Assembly: GCF_002113025.1 (NCBI RefSeq)
Contig: NZ_NEJH01000007.1
Span: 62,001-126,000, forward strand
Source of the DNA: Pseudomonas sp. B28(2017)
GTDB taxonomy: Bacteria > Pseudomonadota > Gammaproteobacteria > Pseudomonadales > Pseudomonadaceae
Length of the DNA stretch: 64,000 nucleotides
Reading direction: 5' to 3'
The translations under genes were made by a program, and so were the position numbers. The notes under the pieces were generated by a model, which did not search any database, had not been told where the DNA came from, and was given only the letters and a program-made list of their open reading frames with translations. Below, in pieces: positions 17,081 to 25,863 of this stretch; position 1 is the stretch's first letter; each line of letters opens with the position of its first letter.

Positions 17081-18382
17081 TCACACCGGCGTTGGCAACC
17101 ACAAGCGAAACCGCGCCCCGCCCAGCGGCGAGGCTTCCACCGTCAGCATGCCGCCCTGGACCTCCAGCGCCCGGCGGCTGATCGCCAGGCCCAGGCCGAA
17201 ACCACCCGTGGCGCGATCGCGGCTGCGGTCGAGGCGGTAAAACGGTTCGAAAATCCGCTCGCGCTCGTCATCCGGAATGCCGATGCCGTCATCGTCGACC
17301 AGGATCTCACAGCCGCCGGCGTAGACTTGCACACCGATCTGAATACGTTTCTCACAATAGCGCATGGCATTGCGCAGCAGGTTTTGCAAGGCGCGGGCGG
17401 TCAGGCGCGGGTCCAGGCTGAAGCGTTCGAGCTGGCCGTGCAGCAGCACGTCGATGACGATTTCCGGGGACTCCATTTCTTCGTCGACGCTGCCAAGGAT
17501 GCTGTCGATGAATTCATCCAGCGACACCTCGACCTGCTCCGTCAGCCCCGCCGGGTTTTGCAGGCGACTGTAGGACAGCAGTTCCAGCACCAATTCATCG
17601 AGTTCCCGGATGTGCGCCACCAGGCTTTGCAGGCGCTCGCGGCTGGCCGTCGGCAAGTCGTCGGACAGCGCCAGCGCCAAGCCGAAGTCCAGGCGCGTCA
17701 GCGGCGTGCGCAACTCGTGGGACACCGCATTGAGCAAGTCCCGCTGCTGGTTGAGCAGGTTCTCGATATCGCCGGCCATGGTGTCGAACACACTGGCCAG
17801 GCTGCCGATGTTGGAGCTCGGTGATATTTGCGTGCGCTCGCTCAAGTGGCCCTTGCCAAAGCGTTCGGCCGCGCCCTTGAGGCGTTCCAGGTCACGCCAG
17901 TGCGGGCGCAGCCACAGCAACAGGCAAGCGAGCATGGTCGCGCCGATCAGTACGTTGATGCTCCAGTACAACAGGTTGACGTCCAACGGATCCGGTGGCA
18001 CGACCATTTGCACCACGCTGCGCTCGTTCAGCGGTGTGACCGCCAGCGTGCGCCAGCCCCAGTCGCCCACGCGCACGACGTTCTCGCCGCGGCGCAAGCG
18101 CTGCTGTTCATCAGGTGTCAGGCTGCTGTCGTCATTGGCACTGAGCACGATGTGCAGTGGATTGAAGTCCTTGTCCATTTCAGCGGCCAGGGCCGGCCAC
18201 TGTTCGGCCGGGGCCGCGTGAAACTGTTTGACGATCAGCGTTTGCAGCCCACGGGAGTAATCGAGGTTGTAGGTGACAAAGCGTTCGTGGAACACCTTGA
18301 TCACCAGATCCGGTACCAGGTAGATCGCCGCGCTGAACGAGACGATGGTCACCAGGTACAAACGAAAGAGGATTCTGAACAT
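17081..18382 (-). CDS. Sensor histidine kinase (RstB/EnvZ-like)
   Basis: 433 residues: a membrane helix near 5-24, a periplasmic sensor of about 110 residues, a second helix near 138-158, a HAMP domain, the H-box NAVSHELRTPLTR with phospho-acceptor His222, and an ATPase domain with N-box LRNAMRYCEK, G1 DDDGIGIPDD and G2 GGFGLGLAISRR. It should phosphorylate the regulator encoded 4 bases upstream. The arrangement beside an RND pump suggests it controls efflux; the stimulus is unknown. Confidence 0.92.
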   Translation of the reverse strand: MFRILFRLYLVTIVSFSAAIYLVPDLVIKVFHERFVTYNLDYSRGLQTLIVKQFHAAPAEQWPALAAEMDKDFNPLHIVLSANDDSSLTPDEQQRLRRGENVVRVGDWGWRTLAVTPLNERSVVQMVVPPDPLDVNLLYWSINVLIGATMLACLLLWLRPHWRDLERLKGAAERFGKGHLSERTQISPSSNIGSLASVFDTMAGDIENLLNQQRDLLNAVSHELRTPLTRLDFGLALALSDDLPTASRERLQSLVAHIRELDELVLELLSYSRLQNPAGLTEQVEVSLDEFIDSILGSVDEEMESPEIVIDVLLHGQLERFSLDPRLTARALQNLLRNAMRYCEKRIQIGVQVYAGGCEILVDDDGIGIPDDERERIFEPFYRLDRSRDRATGGFGLGLAISRRALEVQGGMLTVEASPLGGARFRLWLPTPV

Positions 18383-18386
18383 CGGC

Positions 18387-19088
18387 TCAGCATTCCCACT
18401 CGGAACGACTGAACAGGTAGCCTTTGCCCCACACGGTCTTGATCTTGCGCGCCTCGCCGGCGTGATCGTCGAATTTGCGTCGCAACTTGGAAATCGCCAC
18501 GTCCACCGAACGGTCGGTGCCGTTGAATTCGATACCGCGCAGGCGTTGCAGGATCTGGTCGCGGCTCAACACCTCACCGGCATGCCGGGCCAGCACCACC
18601 AACAGGTTGTACTCACCGCTGGACAGTTCCACCAATTGCTCGCGCCAGGTCACGGTGCGCTCGGACAAATCGATGCACAGGTTGCCCATCAGAATGCGGT
18701 CATTGGCGGTCTGCGGCTCGCTGAGACTGCTGCGGCGCAACAAGGTCCGCACCCGGGCCAGCAGCACACGCGGCTCGCACGGCTTGGTGACATAGTCGTC
18801 GGCCCCCATTTCCAGGCCCAGTACCTGGTCGTGGCTGTCGTCGCGGGCGGTGAGCATCAGGATCGGCAAGGTCGCCGAATCGGCGCGCAGCAGGCGACAG
18901 ACCTGCAAGCCGTCGAGGCCGGGCAGCATCAGGTCGAGGATCACCAGGTCCGGCGGATTGAGCCGCGCACGTTCGCGCACATGATCACCGCGGCCGATCA
19001 CGCTGACGGAATAACCGTTGCGCTCCAGGTAGCTGGCAATCAGTTCGGCGAGGGCGGTGTCGTCTTCGACCAGGAGGATGTTGGGCAT
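18387..19088 (-). CDS. OmpR-family response regulator (RstA-like)
   Basis: 233 residues: receiver domain with acidic pocket Glu8-Asp9-Asp10, phospho-acceptor Asp52 (LVILDLMLPGLDG), Thr80 and Lys102, then a C-terminal winged helix (ELSSGEYNLLVVLARHAGEV, and VDVAISKLRRKF). The ATG at 19088 starts the receiver exactly; the longer frame runs into a REP. It is divergent from the RND operon with 277 bases between, including a REP pair and a direct repeat that could be its binding site (19277-19292). Confidence 0.92.
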   Translation of the reverse strand: MPNILLVEDDTALAELIASYLERNGYSVSVIGRGDHVRERARLNPPDLVILDLMLPGLDGLQVCRLLRADSATLPILMLTARDDSHDQVLGLEMGADDYVTKPCEPRVLLARVRTLLRRSSLSEPQTANDRILMGNLCIDLSERTVTWREQLVELSSGEYNLLVVLARHAGEVLSRDQILQRLRGIEFNGTDRSVDVAISKLRRKFDDHAGEARKIKTVWGKGYLFSRSEWEC

Positions 19089-19128
19089 GGGGTGTTTCCA
19101 GACAGTACATGGGCGCCTGCTCCGGCCC

Positions 19129-19205
19129 CTTCGCGAGCAGGCTCGCTCCCACACTGGTTCTGTGCCGTACACAAAATCCCTGTGGGAGCGGGGCTGCCCG
19201 CGAAG
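19129..19205. repeat. REP doublet
   Basis: CTTCGCGAGCAGGCTCGCTC at the left end is inverted relative to GGGAGCGGGGCTGCCCGCGA at the right. The second arm is diverged (GGGGCTGCCC for GAGCCTGCTC). It lies in the divergent promoter region of the response regulator and RND genes. Confidence 0.85.
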
Positions 19206-19276
19206 GCGGCCTGATAGACGCCATAAAATTCAAGGACTGAAGGATATACGCCCTCACTCGTCCCTGAGTAAAACCC

Positions 19277-19292
19277 TTACACATTTTTACAC
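19277..19292 (+). promoter_or_regulatory. Direct repeat TTACAC-N4-TTACAC, candidate response-regulator site
   Basis: TTACAC at 19277-19282 and again at 19287-19292, ten bases centre to centre, is the layout OmpR-family regulators bind (one helical turn apart). It lies 74 bases before the adaptor gene start and faces the divergent regulator gene. Confidence 0.42.
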
Positions 19293-19365
19293 GGCGCCAA
19301 CAAAGCTTCACCGCTACCCTCGCCTGTGCCCGGTAGGATGCCGGGAGTCAATATTGGGGTATTAC

Positions 19366-20523
19366 ATGTCGAAGAATCTGCTTGCCAGGCTCAGCCTGAT
19401 TGCGCTCGCGATGACACTGGGCGCGTGTGACAAGTCCTCGAACGCCGAGGAACAGGCGCCGCTAGCCATGGTTCGCATCGAAACCGTCGAAGCGCGGCCA
19501 CTGACCATCAGCAGTGAACTGAGCGGACGGATTGCCGCACCGCGCATTGCCGAAGTGCGCGCGCGCGTCGCCGGCGTAGTCTTGCAGCGGACCTTCCGTG
19601 AAGGCAGTGACGTGAAACAGGGCGATGTCTTGTTCCGCATCGACCCGGCGCCGTTCAAGGCTGACCTGGACAGCGCCGAAGCGGCGTTGCGCAAGGCCGA
19701 AGCCAACGCGTTCCAGGCCAGATTGCAGGAGCAACGCTACGCCCAGTTGATCGACGACAAGGCCATCAGCGGCCAGGACTACGACAACGCCCGGGCCAAC
19801 GCACGGCAGACCGCCGCCGACGTCGCGGCCAGCAAGGCTGCAGTGGAGCGCGCCCGGTTGAACCTTGGCTACGCCACTGTCACCGCGCCGATTTCCGGGC
19901 GTATCGGTCGGGCGCTGGTCACCGAGGGCGCGCTGGTAGGGCAAAACGAGACCACTGCGCTGGCGTTGATTCAGCAACTGAACCCGATTCATGCCGACCT
20001 GACCCAGTCCACCCGCGAACTCAACGAACTGCGCCGCGCCTTCCGCTCCGGGCAGTTGCAGCAGGTCGGCCAGGACCAGGCCAGGGCCACGCTGATTCAG
20101 GATGACGGCAGCCTCTACCCGTTGCCAGGCAAAATGCTGTTCAGCGACATCACCGTCGACCCGGGCACCGGCCAGATTATCTTGCGCAGCGAGTTCCCCA
20201 ACCCCGACCTCGACTTGCTACCTGGCAGTTTCGTACGCGTACGCCTGGAACAAGCGGTCAACCAGCAGGGCATCAGCGTGCCGCAACGTGCCGTCCAGCG
20301 CGACAGCGCCGGCGTCGCCCAGGTGCTGCTGCTCGACGCCGAACAGCGCGTCGGACAGCAACCGGTCGAACTGGGTGCCGTGCAGAACGATCGCTGGATC
20401 GTCACCGGCGGCCTGAAAGCAGGCGACCGCATCGTCATCGAAGGCCTGCAGCACGCCCGCCCTGGCGAGAAAGTGCAGATCGACGACACCCCTCTTCCAC
20501 TTGCCCAGGTGACTGGTCAGTAA
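19366..20523 (+). CDS. RND efflux periplasmic adaptor (MexA/AcrA-like lipoprotein)
   Basis: 385 residues; lipoprotein signal with lipobox Cys21 (LALAMTLGAC type), a first biotinyl-lipoyl half (RVAGVVLQRTFREGSDVKQG), a long alpha-hairpin (AEAALRKAEANAFQARLQEQ), the second lipoyl half (LNLGYATVTAPISGRIGRAL) and beta-barrel/membrane-proximal domains. It links the inner-membrane pump encoded 15 bases downstream to an outer-membrane channel. No channel gene follows, so it probably borrows a shared one such as OprM. The ATG at 19366 begins the lipoprotein signal. Confidence 0.92.
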   Translation: MSKNLLARLSLIALAMTLGACDKSSNAEEQAPLAMVRIETVEARPLTISSELSGRIAAPRIAEVRARVAGVVLQRTFREGSDVKQGDVLFRIDPAPFKADLDSAEAALRKAEANAFQARLQEQRYAQLIDDKAISGQDYDNARANARQTAADVAASKAAVERARLNLGYATVTAPISGRIGRALVTEGALVGQNETTALALIQQLNPIHADLTQSTRELNELRRAFRSGQLQQVGQDQARATLIQDDGSLYPLPGKMLFSDITVDPGTGQIILRSEFPNPDLDLLPGSFVRVRLEQAVNQQGISVPQRAVQRDSAGVAQVLLLDAEQRVGQQPVELGAVQNDRWIVTGGLKAGDRIVIEGLQHARPGEKVQIDDTPLPLAQVTGQ

Positions 20524-20538
20524 GCAGGACGCTTTTTT

Positions 20539-23500
20539 ATGCCGCAGTTCTTTATCGACCGCCCGGTGTTCGCCTGGGTGGTTGCCCTGTTCATCCTGCT
20601 GGCCGGGGCACTGGCCATTCCGCAACTTCCGGTGGCGCAATACCCCGATGTGGCGCCGCCACAGATCGAAATCTACGCCGTGTACCCGGGCGCTTCGGCA
20701 CAAACCGTGGACGAGAGCGTGGTCAGCCTGATCGAGGAAGAGCTCAACGGCGCCGATCACCTGTTGTATTTCGAATCCCAGAGCAGCCTGGGCAGCGCCA
20801 CCATCAAGGCCACCTTCCAGCCAGGCACCAACCCGGAACTGGCTCAGGTGGATGTGCAGAACCGCCTCAAGGCCGTGGAGTCACGCCTGCCGCAAGCGGT
20901 GAACCAGCAAGGTTTGCAGGTGGAGAAAGTCTCCTCCGGTTTCCTGCTGTTGATCACCCTGACGTCCAGAGACGGCAAACTCGACGACGTGGCGCTCAGC
21001 GATTACCTGGCGCGTAACGTGATGAACGAAATCAAGCGTCTGGACGGCGTCGGCAAGGCGCAGCTGTACGGCGCCGAACGGGCGATGCGGATCTGGATCG
21101 ACCCGCGCAAACTGCTCGCCTTCAACCTGACGCCGGCGGACGTCAACGCCGCCATCGTCGCGCAAAACGCCCAGGTGTCGGCTGGCAGCATCGGCGATCT
21201 GCCAACCCGCACCACCCAGGAAATCACCGCGACCATTCTGGTCAAGGGCCAGTTGTCGACCCCCGAAGAGTTTGCCGACATCGTCCTCAAGGCCAACCCG
21301 GACGGTTCGACCGTGCGCATCAGCGATGTGGCCCGGGTCGAGATCGGTAGCCAGGAATACCAGTTTTCCACGCGTCTGAACGGCAAACCGTCCACCGCCG
21401 TCGCCGTGCAGTTGTCGCCTGGCGCCAACGCACTGAACACCGCGACCCTGGTGCGGGCGAAGATGGACGAACTCAAGCGCTACTTCCCGGCGAACGTCGA
21501 GTACTCGATCCCGTACGACACTTCCCCCTTCGTCAAGGTCTCGATCACCAAAGTGGTCTACACCCTCGGCGAGGCGATGCTGCTGGTGTTCGCGGTGATG
21601 TTCCTGTTCCTGCAAAACATCCGCTACACGCTGATTCCGACGCTGGTGGTGCCGGTGGCGTTGATGGGCACTTTTGCGACGATGCTGGCGCTCGGGTTTT
21701 CGATCAACGTATTGACCATGTTCGGCATGGTGCTGGCGATCGGCATTCTGGTGGACGACGCCATCGTAGTGGTGGAGAACGTCGAGCGCATCATGGCCAC
21801 CGAGGGTTTGTCACCCAGGGAGGCCACGCGCAAGGCCATGCAGCAAATCACCGGGGCCATCGTCGGTATCACCCTGGTGCTGGTCGCGGTGTTCATTCCG
21901 ATGGCGTTCATGCAGGGTTCGGTCGGGGTGATCTACCAGCAGTTCTCGCTGTCGATGGCCACCTCGATCCTGTTCTCGGCATTCCTCGCCCTGACCTTGA
22001 CCCCCGCCCTGTGCGCGACGTTGCTCAAGCCGATTGCCCAAGGCGAACACCACGAAAAGACCGGGTTCTTCGGCTGGTTCAACCGTCGCTTCGAGCGACT
22101 GACCGAGCGCTACCAGGGCTGGGTCGCCCATGCACTGAAACGCAGCGGGCGTTTCCTGCTGATCTACGGCGTGTTGCTGGTGGGTCTGGGCGTGTGCTTC
22201 ATTCGCCTGCCCTCGTCGTTCCTGCCGGTGGAAGACCAGGGCTACACCATCACCGACATCCAGTTGCCGCCGGGAGCCAGCAAGAACCGCACGGTGCAGG
22301 TGGCCGAGCAGGTTGAAGCGCACAACGCCGGCGAACCGGGTATTCGTGACAGCGTGGTGATTCTCGGATTCAGCTTCTCTGGCAGCGGGCAGAATGCGGC
22401 GCTGACATTCAGCACGCTGAAAGACTGGTCCGAGCGCGGCAGCGACGACTCGGCCGCCTCGATCGCCGACCGGGCCAACGTCGCCCTCAGCCAGATCAAG
22501 GATGCGGTGACGTTTGCCGTACTGCCGCCGCCCGTGGATGGCCTGGGTACGTCCAGCGGATTCGAGTTCCGTTTGCAGGATCGCGGTGGTCTCGGTCATG
22601 AGAAGTTGATGGCGGCCCGCACCGAGCTACTCGCAGCAGCCGAAAAAAGTCCGATCCTGATGAACGTACGAGAAAGCGCCCTGGCCGAGGCACCGCAGGT
22701 GCAACTGATCGTCGACCGCAAGCAGGCCAACGCGCTGGGGGTGTCCTTTGCCGATGTCGGCGGAGTGCTGTCCACGGCCGTGGGTTCAGCCTACATCAAT
22801 GACTTCCCCAATCAGGGGCGGATGCAACGCGTCGTGGTGCAGGCCGAGGGCGATCAACGCAGCCAGGTGGCAGACCTGCTGAACATTCACGTGCGTAACA
22901 CCCACGAAAAAATGGTGCCATTGTCCGCCTTCGTGCAGGCCAGGTGGACGCAGGGCCCGGCGCAGTTGACCCGCTACAACGGCTACCCGGCGATCAGCAT
23001 TTCCGGCGAACCGACGCCGGGCCACAGCACCGGTGAGGCCATGGCCGAGATCGAGCGGCTGGTGGCGCAAGGCCCGGCAGGCCTGGGCCAGGAATGGACC
23101 GGGTTGTCGTTGCAGGAGCGGCTGTCCGGCAGCCAGGCGCCGATCCTGTTGGGGCTGTCGCTGCTGATCGTGTTCCTGTGCCTGGCGGCGCTGTACGAGA
23201 GCTGGTCGATCCCGACCTCGGTGCTGCTGGTGGTGCCGCTGGGCGTGCTCGGTGCGGTGCTGGCCGTGACCTTGCGCGGGATGCCCAACGATGTGTTCTT
23301 CAAGGTCGGTCTGATCACCATCATCGGCCTGTCGGCGAAGAACGCGATCCTGATCATCGAGTTCGCCAAGAGCCTGTACGACGAAGGCCATGACCTGATC
23401 GACGCGACGCTGCAAGCGGCACGCCTGCGGTTGCGGCCGATCGTCATGACCTCGCTGGCGTTCATCCTTGGCGTAGTGCCGTTGGCAATCGCCACCGGCG

Positions 23501-23637
23501 CCAGTTCGGCGAGCCAGCAGGCGATCGGCACCGGGGTGATCGGCGGGATGATCACGGCGACCCTGGCCGTGGTGTTCGTGCCGGTGTTTTTTGTGGTGGT
23601 GATGAGGCTGGTGCGCAAGCGCCATAAAAACATCTAA
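20539..23637 (+). CDS. RND multidrug efflux transporter (MexB/AcrB-like, HAE1)
   Basis: 1032 residues, full length. It has the typical MPQFFIDRPVFAWVVALFI start, 12 membrane helices in two repeats, proton-relay motif GILVDDAIVVVENVER in helix 4 (Asp-Asp pair), and large porter/docking loops. It exports hydrophobic drugs or toxic compounds by proton antiport as a trimer. It is operonic with the adaptor and lacks an adjacent outer-membrane channel gene. The divergent two-component system is the likely regulator. Substrate range cannot be predicted. Confidence 0.94.
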   Translation: MPQFFIDRPVFAWVVALFILLAGALAIPQLPVAQYPDVAPPQIEIYAVYPGASAQTVDESVVSLIEEELNGADHLLYFESQSSLGSATIKATFQPGTNPELAQVDVQNRLKAVESRLPQAVNQQGLQVEKVSSGFLLLITLTSRDGKLDDVALSDYLARNVMNEIKRLDGVGKAQLYGAERAMRIWIDPRKLLAFNLTPADVNAAIVAQNAQVSAGSIGDLPTRTTQEITATILVKGQLSTPEEFADIVLKANPDGSTVRISDVARVEIGSQEYQFSTRLNGKPSTAVAVQLSPGANALNTATLVRAKMDELKRYFPANVEYSIPYDTSPFVKVSITKVVYTLGEAMLLVFAVMFLFLQNIRYTLIPTLVVPVALMGTFATMLALGFSINVLTMFGMVLAIGILVDDAIVVVENVERIMATEGLSPREATRKAMQQITGAIVGITLVLVAVFIPMAFMQGSVGVIYQQFSLSMATSILFSAFLALTLTPALCATLLKPIAQGEHHEKTGFFGWFNRRFERLTERYQGWVAHALKRSGRFLLIYGVLLVGLGVCFIRLPSSFLPVEDQGYTITDIQLPPGASKNRTVQVAEQVEAHNAGEPGIRDSVVILGFSFSGSGQNAALTFSTLKDWSERGSDDSAASIADRANVALSQIKDAVTFAVLPPPVDGLGTSSGFEFRLQDRGGLGHEKLMAARTELLAAAEKSPILMNVRESALAEAPQVQLIVDRKQANALGVSFADVGGVLSTAVGSAYINDFPNQGRMQRVVVQAEGDQRSQVADLLNIHVRNTHEKMVPLSAFVQARWTQGPAQLTRYNGYPAISISGEPTPGHSTGEAMAEIERLVAQGPAGLGQEWTGLSLQERLSGSQAPILLGLSLLIVFLCLAALYESWSIPTSVLLVVPLGVLGAVLAVTLRGMPNDVFFKVGLITIIGLSAKNAILIIEFAKSLYDEGHDLIDATLQAARLRLRPIVMTSLAFILGVVPLAIATGASSASQQAIGTGVIGGMITATLAVVFVPVFFVVVMRLVRKRHKNI

Positions 23638-23654
23638 CCAACACCACCGATTAC

Positions 23655-23760
23655 CTGTGGGAGCGAGCTTGCTCCGGGCGGCGATCCGACAATAGCGGTG
23701 TAACAGTCAACATGGATGTTGAATGTGACGGCCTCATCGCGAGCAAGCTCGCTCCCACAG
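23655..23760. repeat. REP doublet
   Basis: Left arm CTGTGGGAGCGAGCTTGCTC, right arm GCGAGCAAGCTCGCTCCCAC, inverted. The centre holds TCAACAT-GG-ATGTTGA, a small internal palindrome. It lies after the RND pump gene. Confidence 0.9.
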
Positions 23761-23833
23761 GGGATCCCGGTGATTTCAAGATTGTGTTCACCTGGGCTAA
23801 GGTGATTGCAAAGCCACGACCCATCGAGCCTCC

Positions 23834-24475
23834 ATGTCCCTCCTCACCCGCACCCACCCTCGCCTGTCCGCCGCAACGACGCTCGGTATCGCAACGGGTA
23901 TCCTGGTTCCGGCCGATTCGGTCATCGGCAAAATACTCATCGGCTGGAACGCCGGGGTCTGGACTTACCTGGTCCTGATGTCTTGGCTCGTCGTGCGTTC
24001 GAAAGCAACCGATGTGAAACGCATTGCCGAAATCGAGGACGAAAACGCCGGGCTGGTGCTGTTCGTGGTGTGCGTTGCGGCAATTGCCAGCCTGGCAGCC
24101 ATCACCCTCGAACTGGCCGGCGGCAAAGACCTGGAAACCACCCGCAAACTGCTGCACTACGGCTTCACCGCGTTGACCGTGATCGGTTCGTGGCTGCTGA
24201 TCGGAGTGATTTTCAGCGTGCACTACGCGCGCCTGTTTTACACCTGGGAAGGCAAGGAGCCGGCACTGCGTTTTGCCGAAGGTCTGACAACACCCAACTA
24301 CTGGGACTTTTTGTACTTCTCGTTCACCGTCGGCGTGGCGGTGCAGACCTCGGATGTCGGCGTGGCCACTCGTGACTTGCGCAAGATCGTGCTGGCGCAG
24401 TCGTTGATCGGTTTTCTGTTCAACACGGCCATTCTCGGGTTCTCGATCAACATCGCCGCCGGGCTGTTCAACTGA
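23834..24475 (+). CDS. DUF1345 integral membrane protein
   Basis: 213 residues with about five or six hydrophobic helices (for example VWTYLVLMSWLVV, LVLFVVCVAAIASLAAI, LTVIGSWLLIGVIFSVHYA, IVLAQSLIGFLFNTAILGFS). The segment VHYARLFYTWEGKEPALRF and the later NYWDFLYFSFTVGVAVQTSD are characteristic of DUF1345. Function is not known. The ATG at 23834 is good. It stands alone between a REP pair and the ptxS region. Confidence 0.85.
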   Translation: MSLLTRTHPRLSAATTLGIATGILVPADSVIGKILIGWNAGVWTYLVLMSWLVVRSKATDVKRIAEIEDENAGLVLFVVCVAAIASLAAITLELAGGKDLETTRKLLHYGFTALTVIGSWLLIGVIFSVHYARLFYTWEGKEPALRFAEGLTTPNYWDFLYFSFTVGVAVQTSDVGVATRDLRKIVLAQSLIGFLFNTAILGFSINIAAGLFN

Positions 24476-24528
24476 AAGCTGCACAAACGTTCTAGGGTTC
24501 AAGCCGCTGGCTGCGCTCACCCCGTGCC

Positions 24529-24597
24529 ATGCAACGCTTCAATCGCTGCATGGCGCTGTTGCTGCTGGGTTCGGCATGGTTGAGCGTGCTGGCCTGA
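24529..24597 (+). pseudogene. Signal-peptide-like 22-codon reading frame (possible gene remnant)
   Basis: MQRFNRCMALLLLGSAWLSV plus LA then stop: a textbook signal peptide with nothing after it. The sequence beyond the stop gives no recognisable protein in other frames. It could be a truncated exported-protein gene or an upstream leader peptide. It lies in the 262-base gap before ptxS. Confidence 0.25.
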
Positions 24598-24669
24598 CGG
24601 CCACTTCTCGGTCGTTGTTCGACAATCCATCATCCGGGGCTTGACGGCGAATTGGTTTTTGGTGTCTCC

Positions 24670-24683
24670 TGAAACCGGTTTCA
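24670..24683. promoter_or_regulatory. PtxS operator 1 (ptxS promoter)
   Basis: TGAAACCGGTTTCA is a perfect 14-bp palindrome, the known PtxS binding sequence. It lies 54 bases before the ptxS start, which fits autoregulation relieved by 2-ketogluconate. Confidence 0.9.
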
Positions 24684-24737
24684 GCTGGATCTCACGAACC
24701 ACTCGAACTTATAAATCCAATAAGAAGGTTTCAGACC

Positions 24738-25763
24738 GTGAACGATTTCTCCGCCGCCCAGCGCAGCCGCGTGACCATGCTCGACGTGGCCGAATACGCC
24801 AAAGTCTCCAAGGCCAGCGTTTCGCGGTTCATTGGCGATGATCGCGCCCTGCTCTCCGATGCCATTGCCCAGCGCATCGAACAGGCCATTGCCGAACTCG
24901 GCTATCGCCCGAACCAGATGGCCCGGGGCCTGAAACGCGGGCGTACCCGTCTGATCGGCATGCTGGTGGCCGACATCCGTAACCCTTACTCGATAGCCGT
25001 GATGCACGGGGTGGAAACCGCCTGCCGCCAGCACGGCTATAGCCTGGTGGTGTGCAACACCGACCGCGACGACGAGCAGGAACGCCAGCACCTGGCCCTG
25101 CTGCGCTCGTACAACATCGAAGGCCTGATCGTGAACACCCTCGGTCACCACCCTGACGAATTGCACGAACTGCACCGGGAAATGCCCCTGGTGCTGGTGG
25201 ATCGCAAGGTCGCGCACCTTGAAAGCGATATGGTCGGGCTGGACAATCCGCAGGCCATCGACATGGCCCTTGACCACCTTGAAGAACGCGGTTATTGCGA
25301 TGTGTTGCTGGTGACCGAGCCGCTTGATGGCACCAGTTCGCGGATTGAGCGCGTCATCAGTTTCAAGGCGCAAATCGAACAACGACCGGCGCTTCGCGGC
25401 ACGCACATCGAAACCGGCAGCGAACTGACCGCACAGCTGAAAACCTTCCTCGACACGCCAGGCCCCGGCCCGAAGGCGCTGTTTTGCGCGAACGGCATCG
25501 CGGCGCTAGCCGTCACCCATGCCTTGCGTGAACTCAAGTGCAACCTGTTTGAAGACGTCGGCCTGATCGCCCTCGATGATCTGGATTGGTACCCGTTGGT
25601 GGGCAGTGGCATTACCGCCCTCGCGCAACCGACCGAGGAGATTGGCGCCAGCGCGTTCGAATGCTTGCTCAAGCGTTTGCGTGGCGATGACGGGCCGGTG
25701 CGGACGTTGGATTTTTCGGCGCGGCTGGTTGTGCGGGGGTCGACCCGTGGTTTTTCTCGGTGA
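24738..25763 (+). CDS. ptxS: PtxS, LacI-family repressor of 2-ketogluconate genes
   Basis: 341 residues; N-terminal LacI-type HTH (TMLDVAEYAKVSKASVSRFI), hinge helix and a periplasmic-binding-like sensor domain. The start is GTG at 24738 with AAGG ahead; an internal ATG before LDVAEYAK would cut the N-terminal tail. Two perfect PtxS operators flank the gene (24670 and 25836). PtxS represses itself and kguEKTD and releases DNA on binding 2-ketogluconate. Gene order with kguE-kguK-kguT-kguD downstream confirms identity. Confidence 0.93.
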   Translation: MNDFSAAQRSRVTMLDVAEYAKVSKASVSRFIGDDRALLSDAIAQRIEQAIAELGYRPNQMARGLKRGRTRLIGMLVADIRNPYSIAVMHGVETACRQHGYSLVVCNTDRDDEQERQHLALLRSYNIEGLIVNTLGHHPDELHELHREMPLVLVDRKVAHLESDMVGLDNPQAIDMALDHLEERGYCDVLLVTEPLDGTSSRIERVISFKAQIEQRPALRGTHIETGSELTAQLKTFLDTPGPGPKALFCANGIAALAVTHALRELKCNLFEDVGLIALDDLDWYPLVGSGITALAQPTEEIGASAFECLLKRLRGDDGPVRTLDFSARLVVRGSTRGFSR

Positions 25764-25773
25764 ATGGTCCGGC

Positions 25774-25797
25774 CTCATCGCGAGCAAGCCCGCGAAG
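25774..25797. repeat. Single partial REP
   Basis: CATCGCGAGCAAGCCCGCGA matches the inverted REP core but lacks a partner. It sits between ptxS and the second operator. Confidence 0.6.
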
Positions 25798-25835
25798 AGG
25801 CCCGAAAGATCAGCACCTATTTTTTTGAACAAAAA

Positions 25836-25849
25836 TGAAACCGGTTTCA
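25836..25849. promoter_or_regulatory. PtxS operator 2 (kguE promoter)
   Basis: A second perfect TGAAACCGGTTTCA palindrome, 14 bases before the kguE start codon, positioned to block the kguEKTD promoter. Confidence 0.9.
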
Positions 25850-25863
25850 GAGGTAAAACAACA

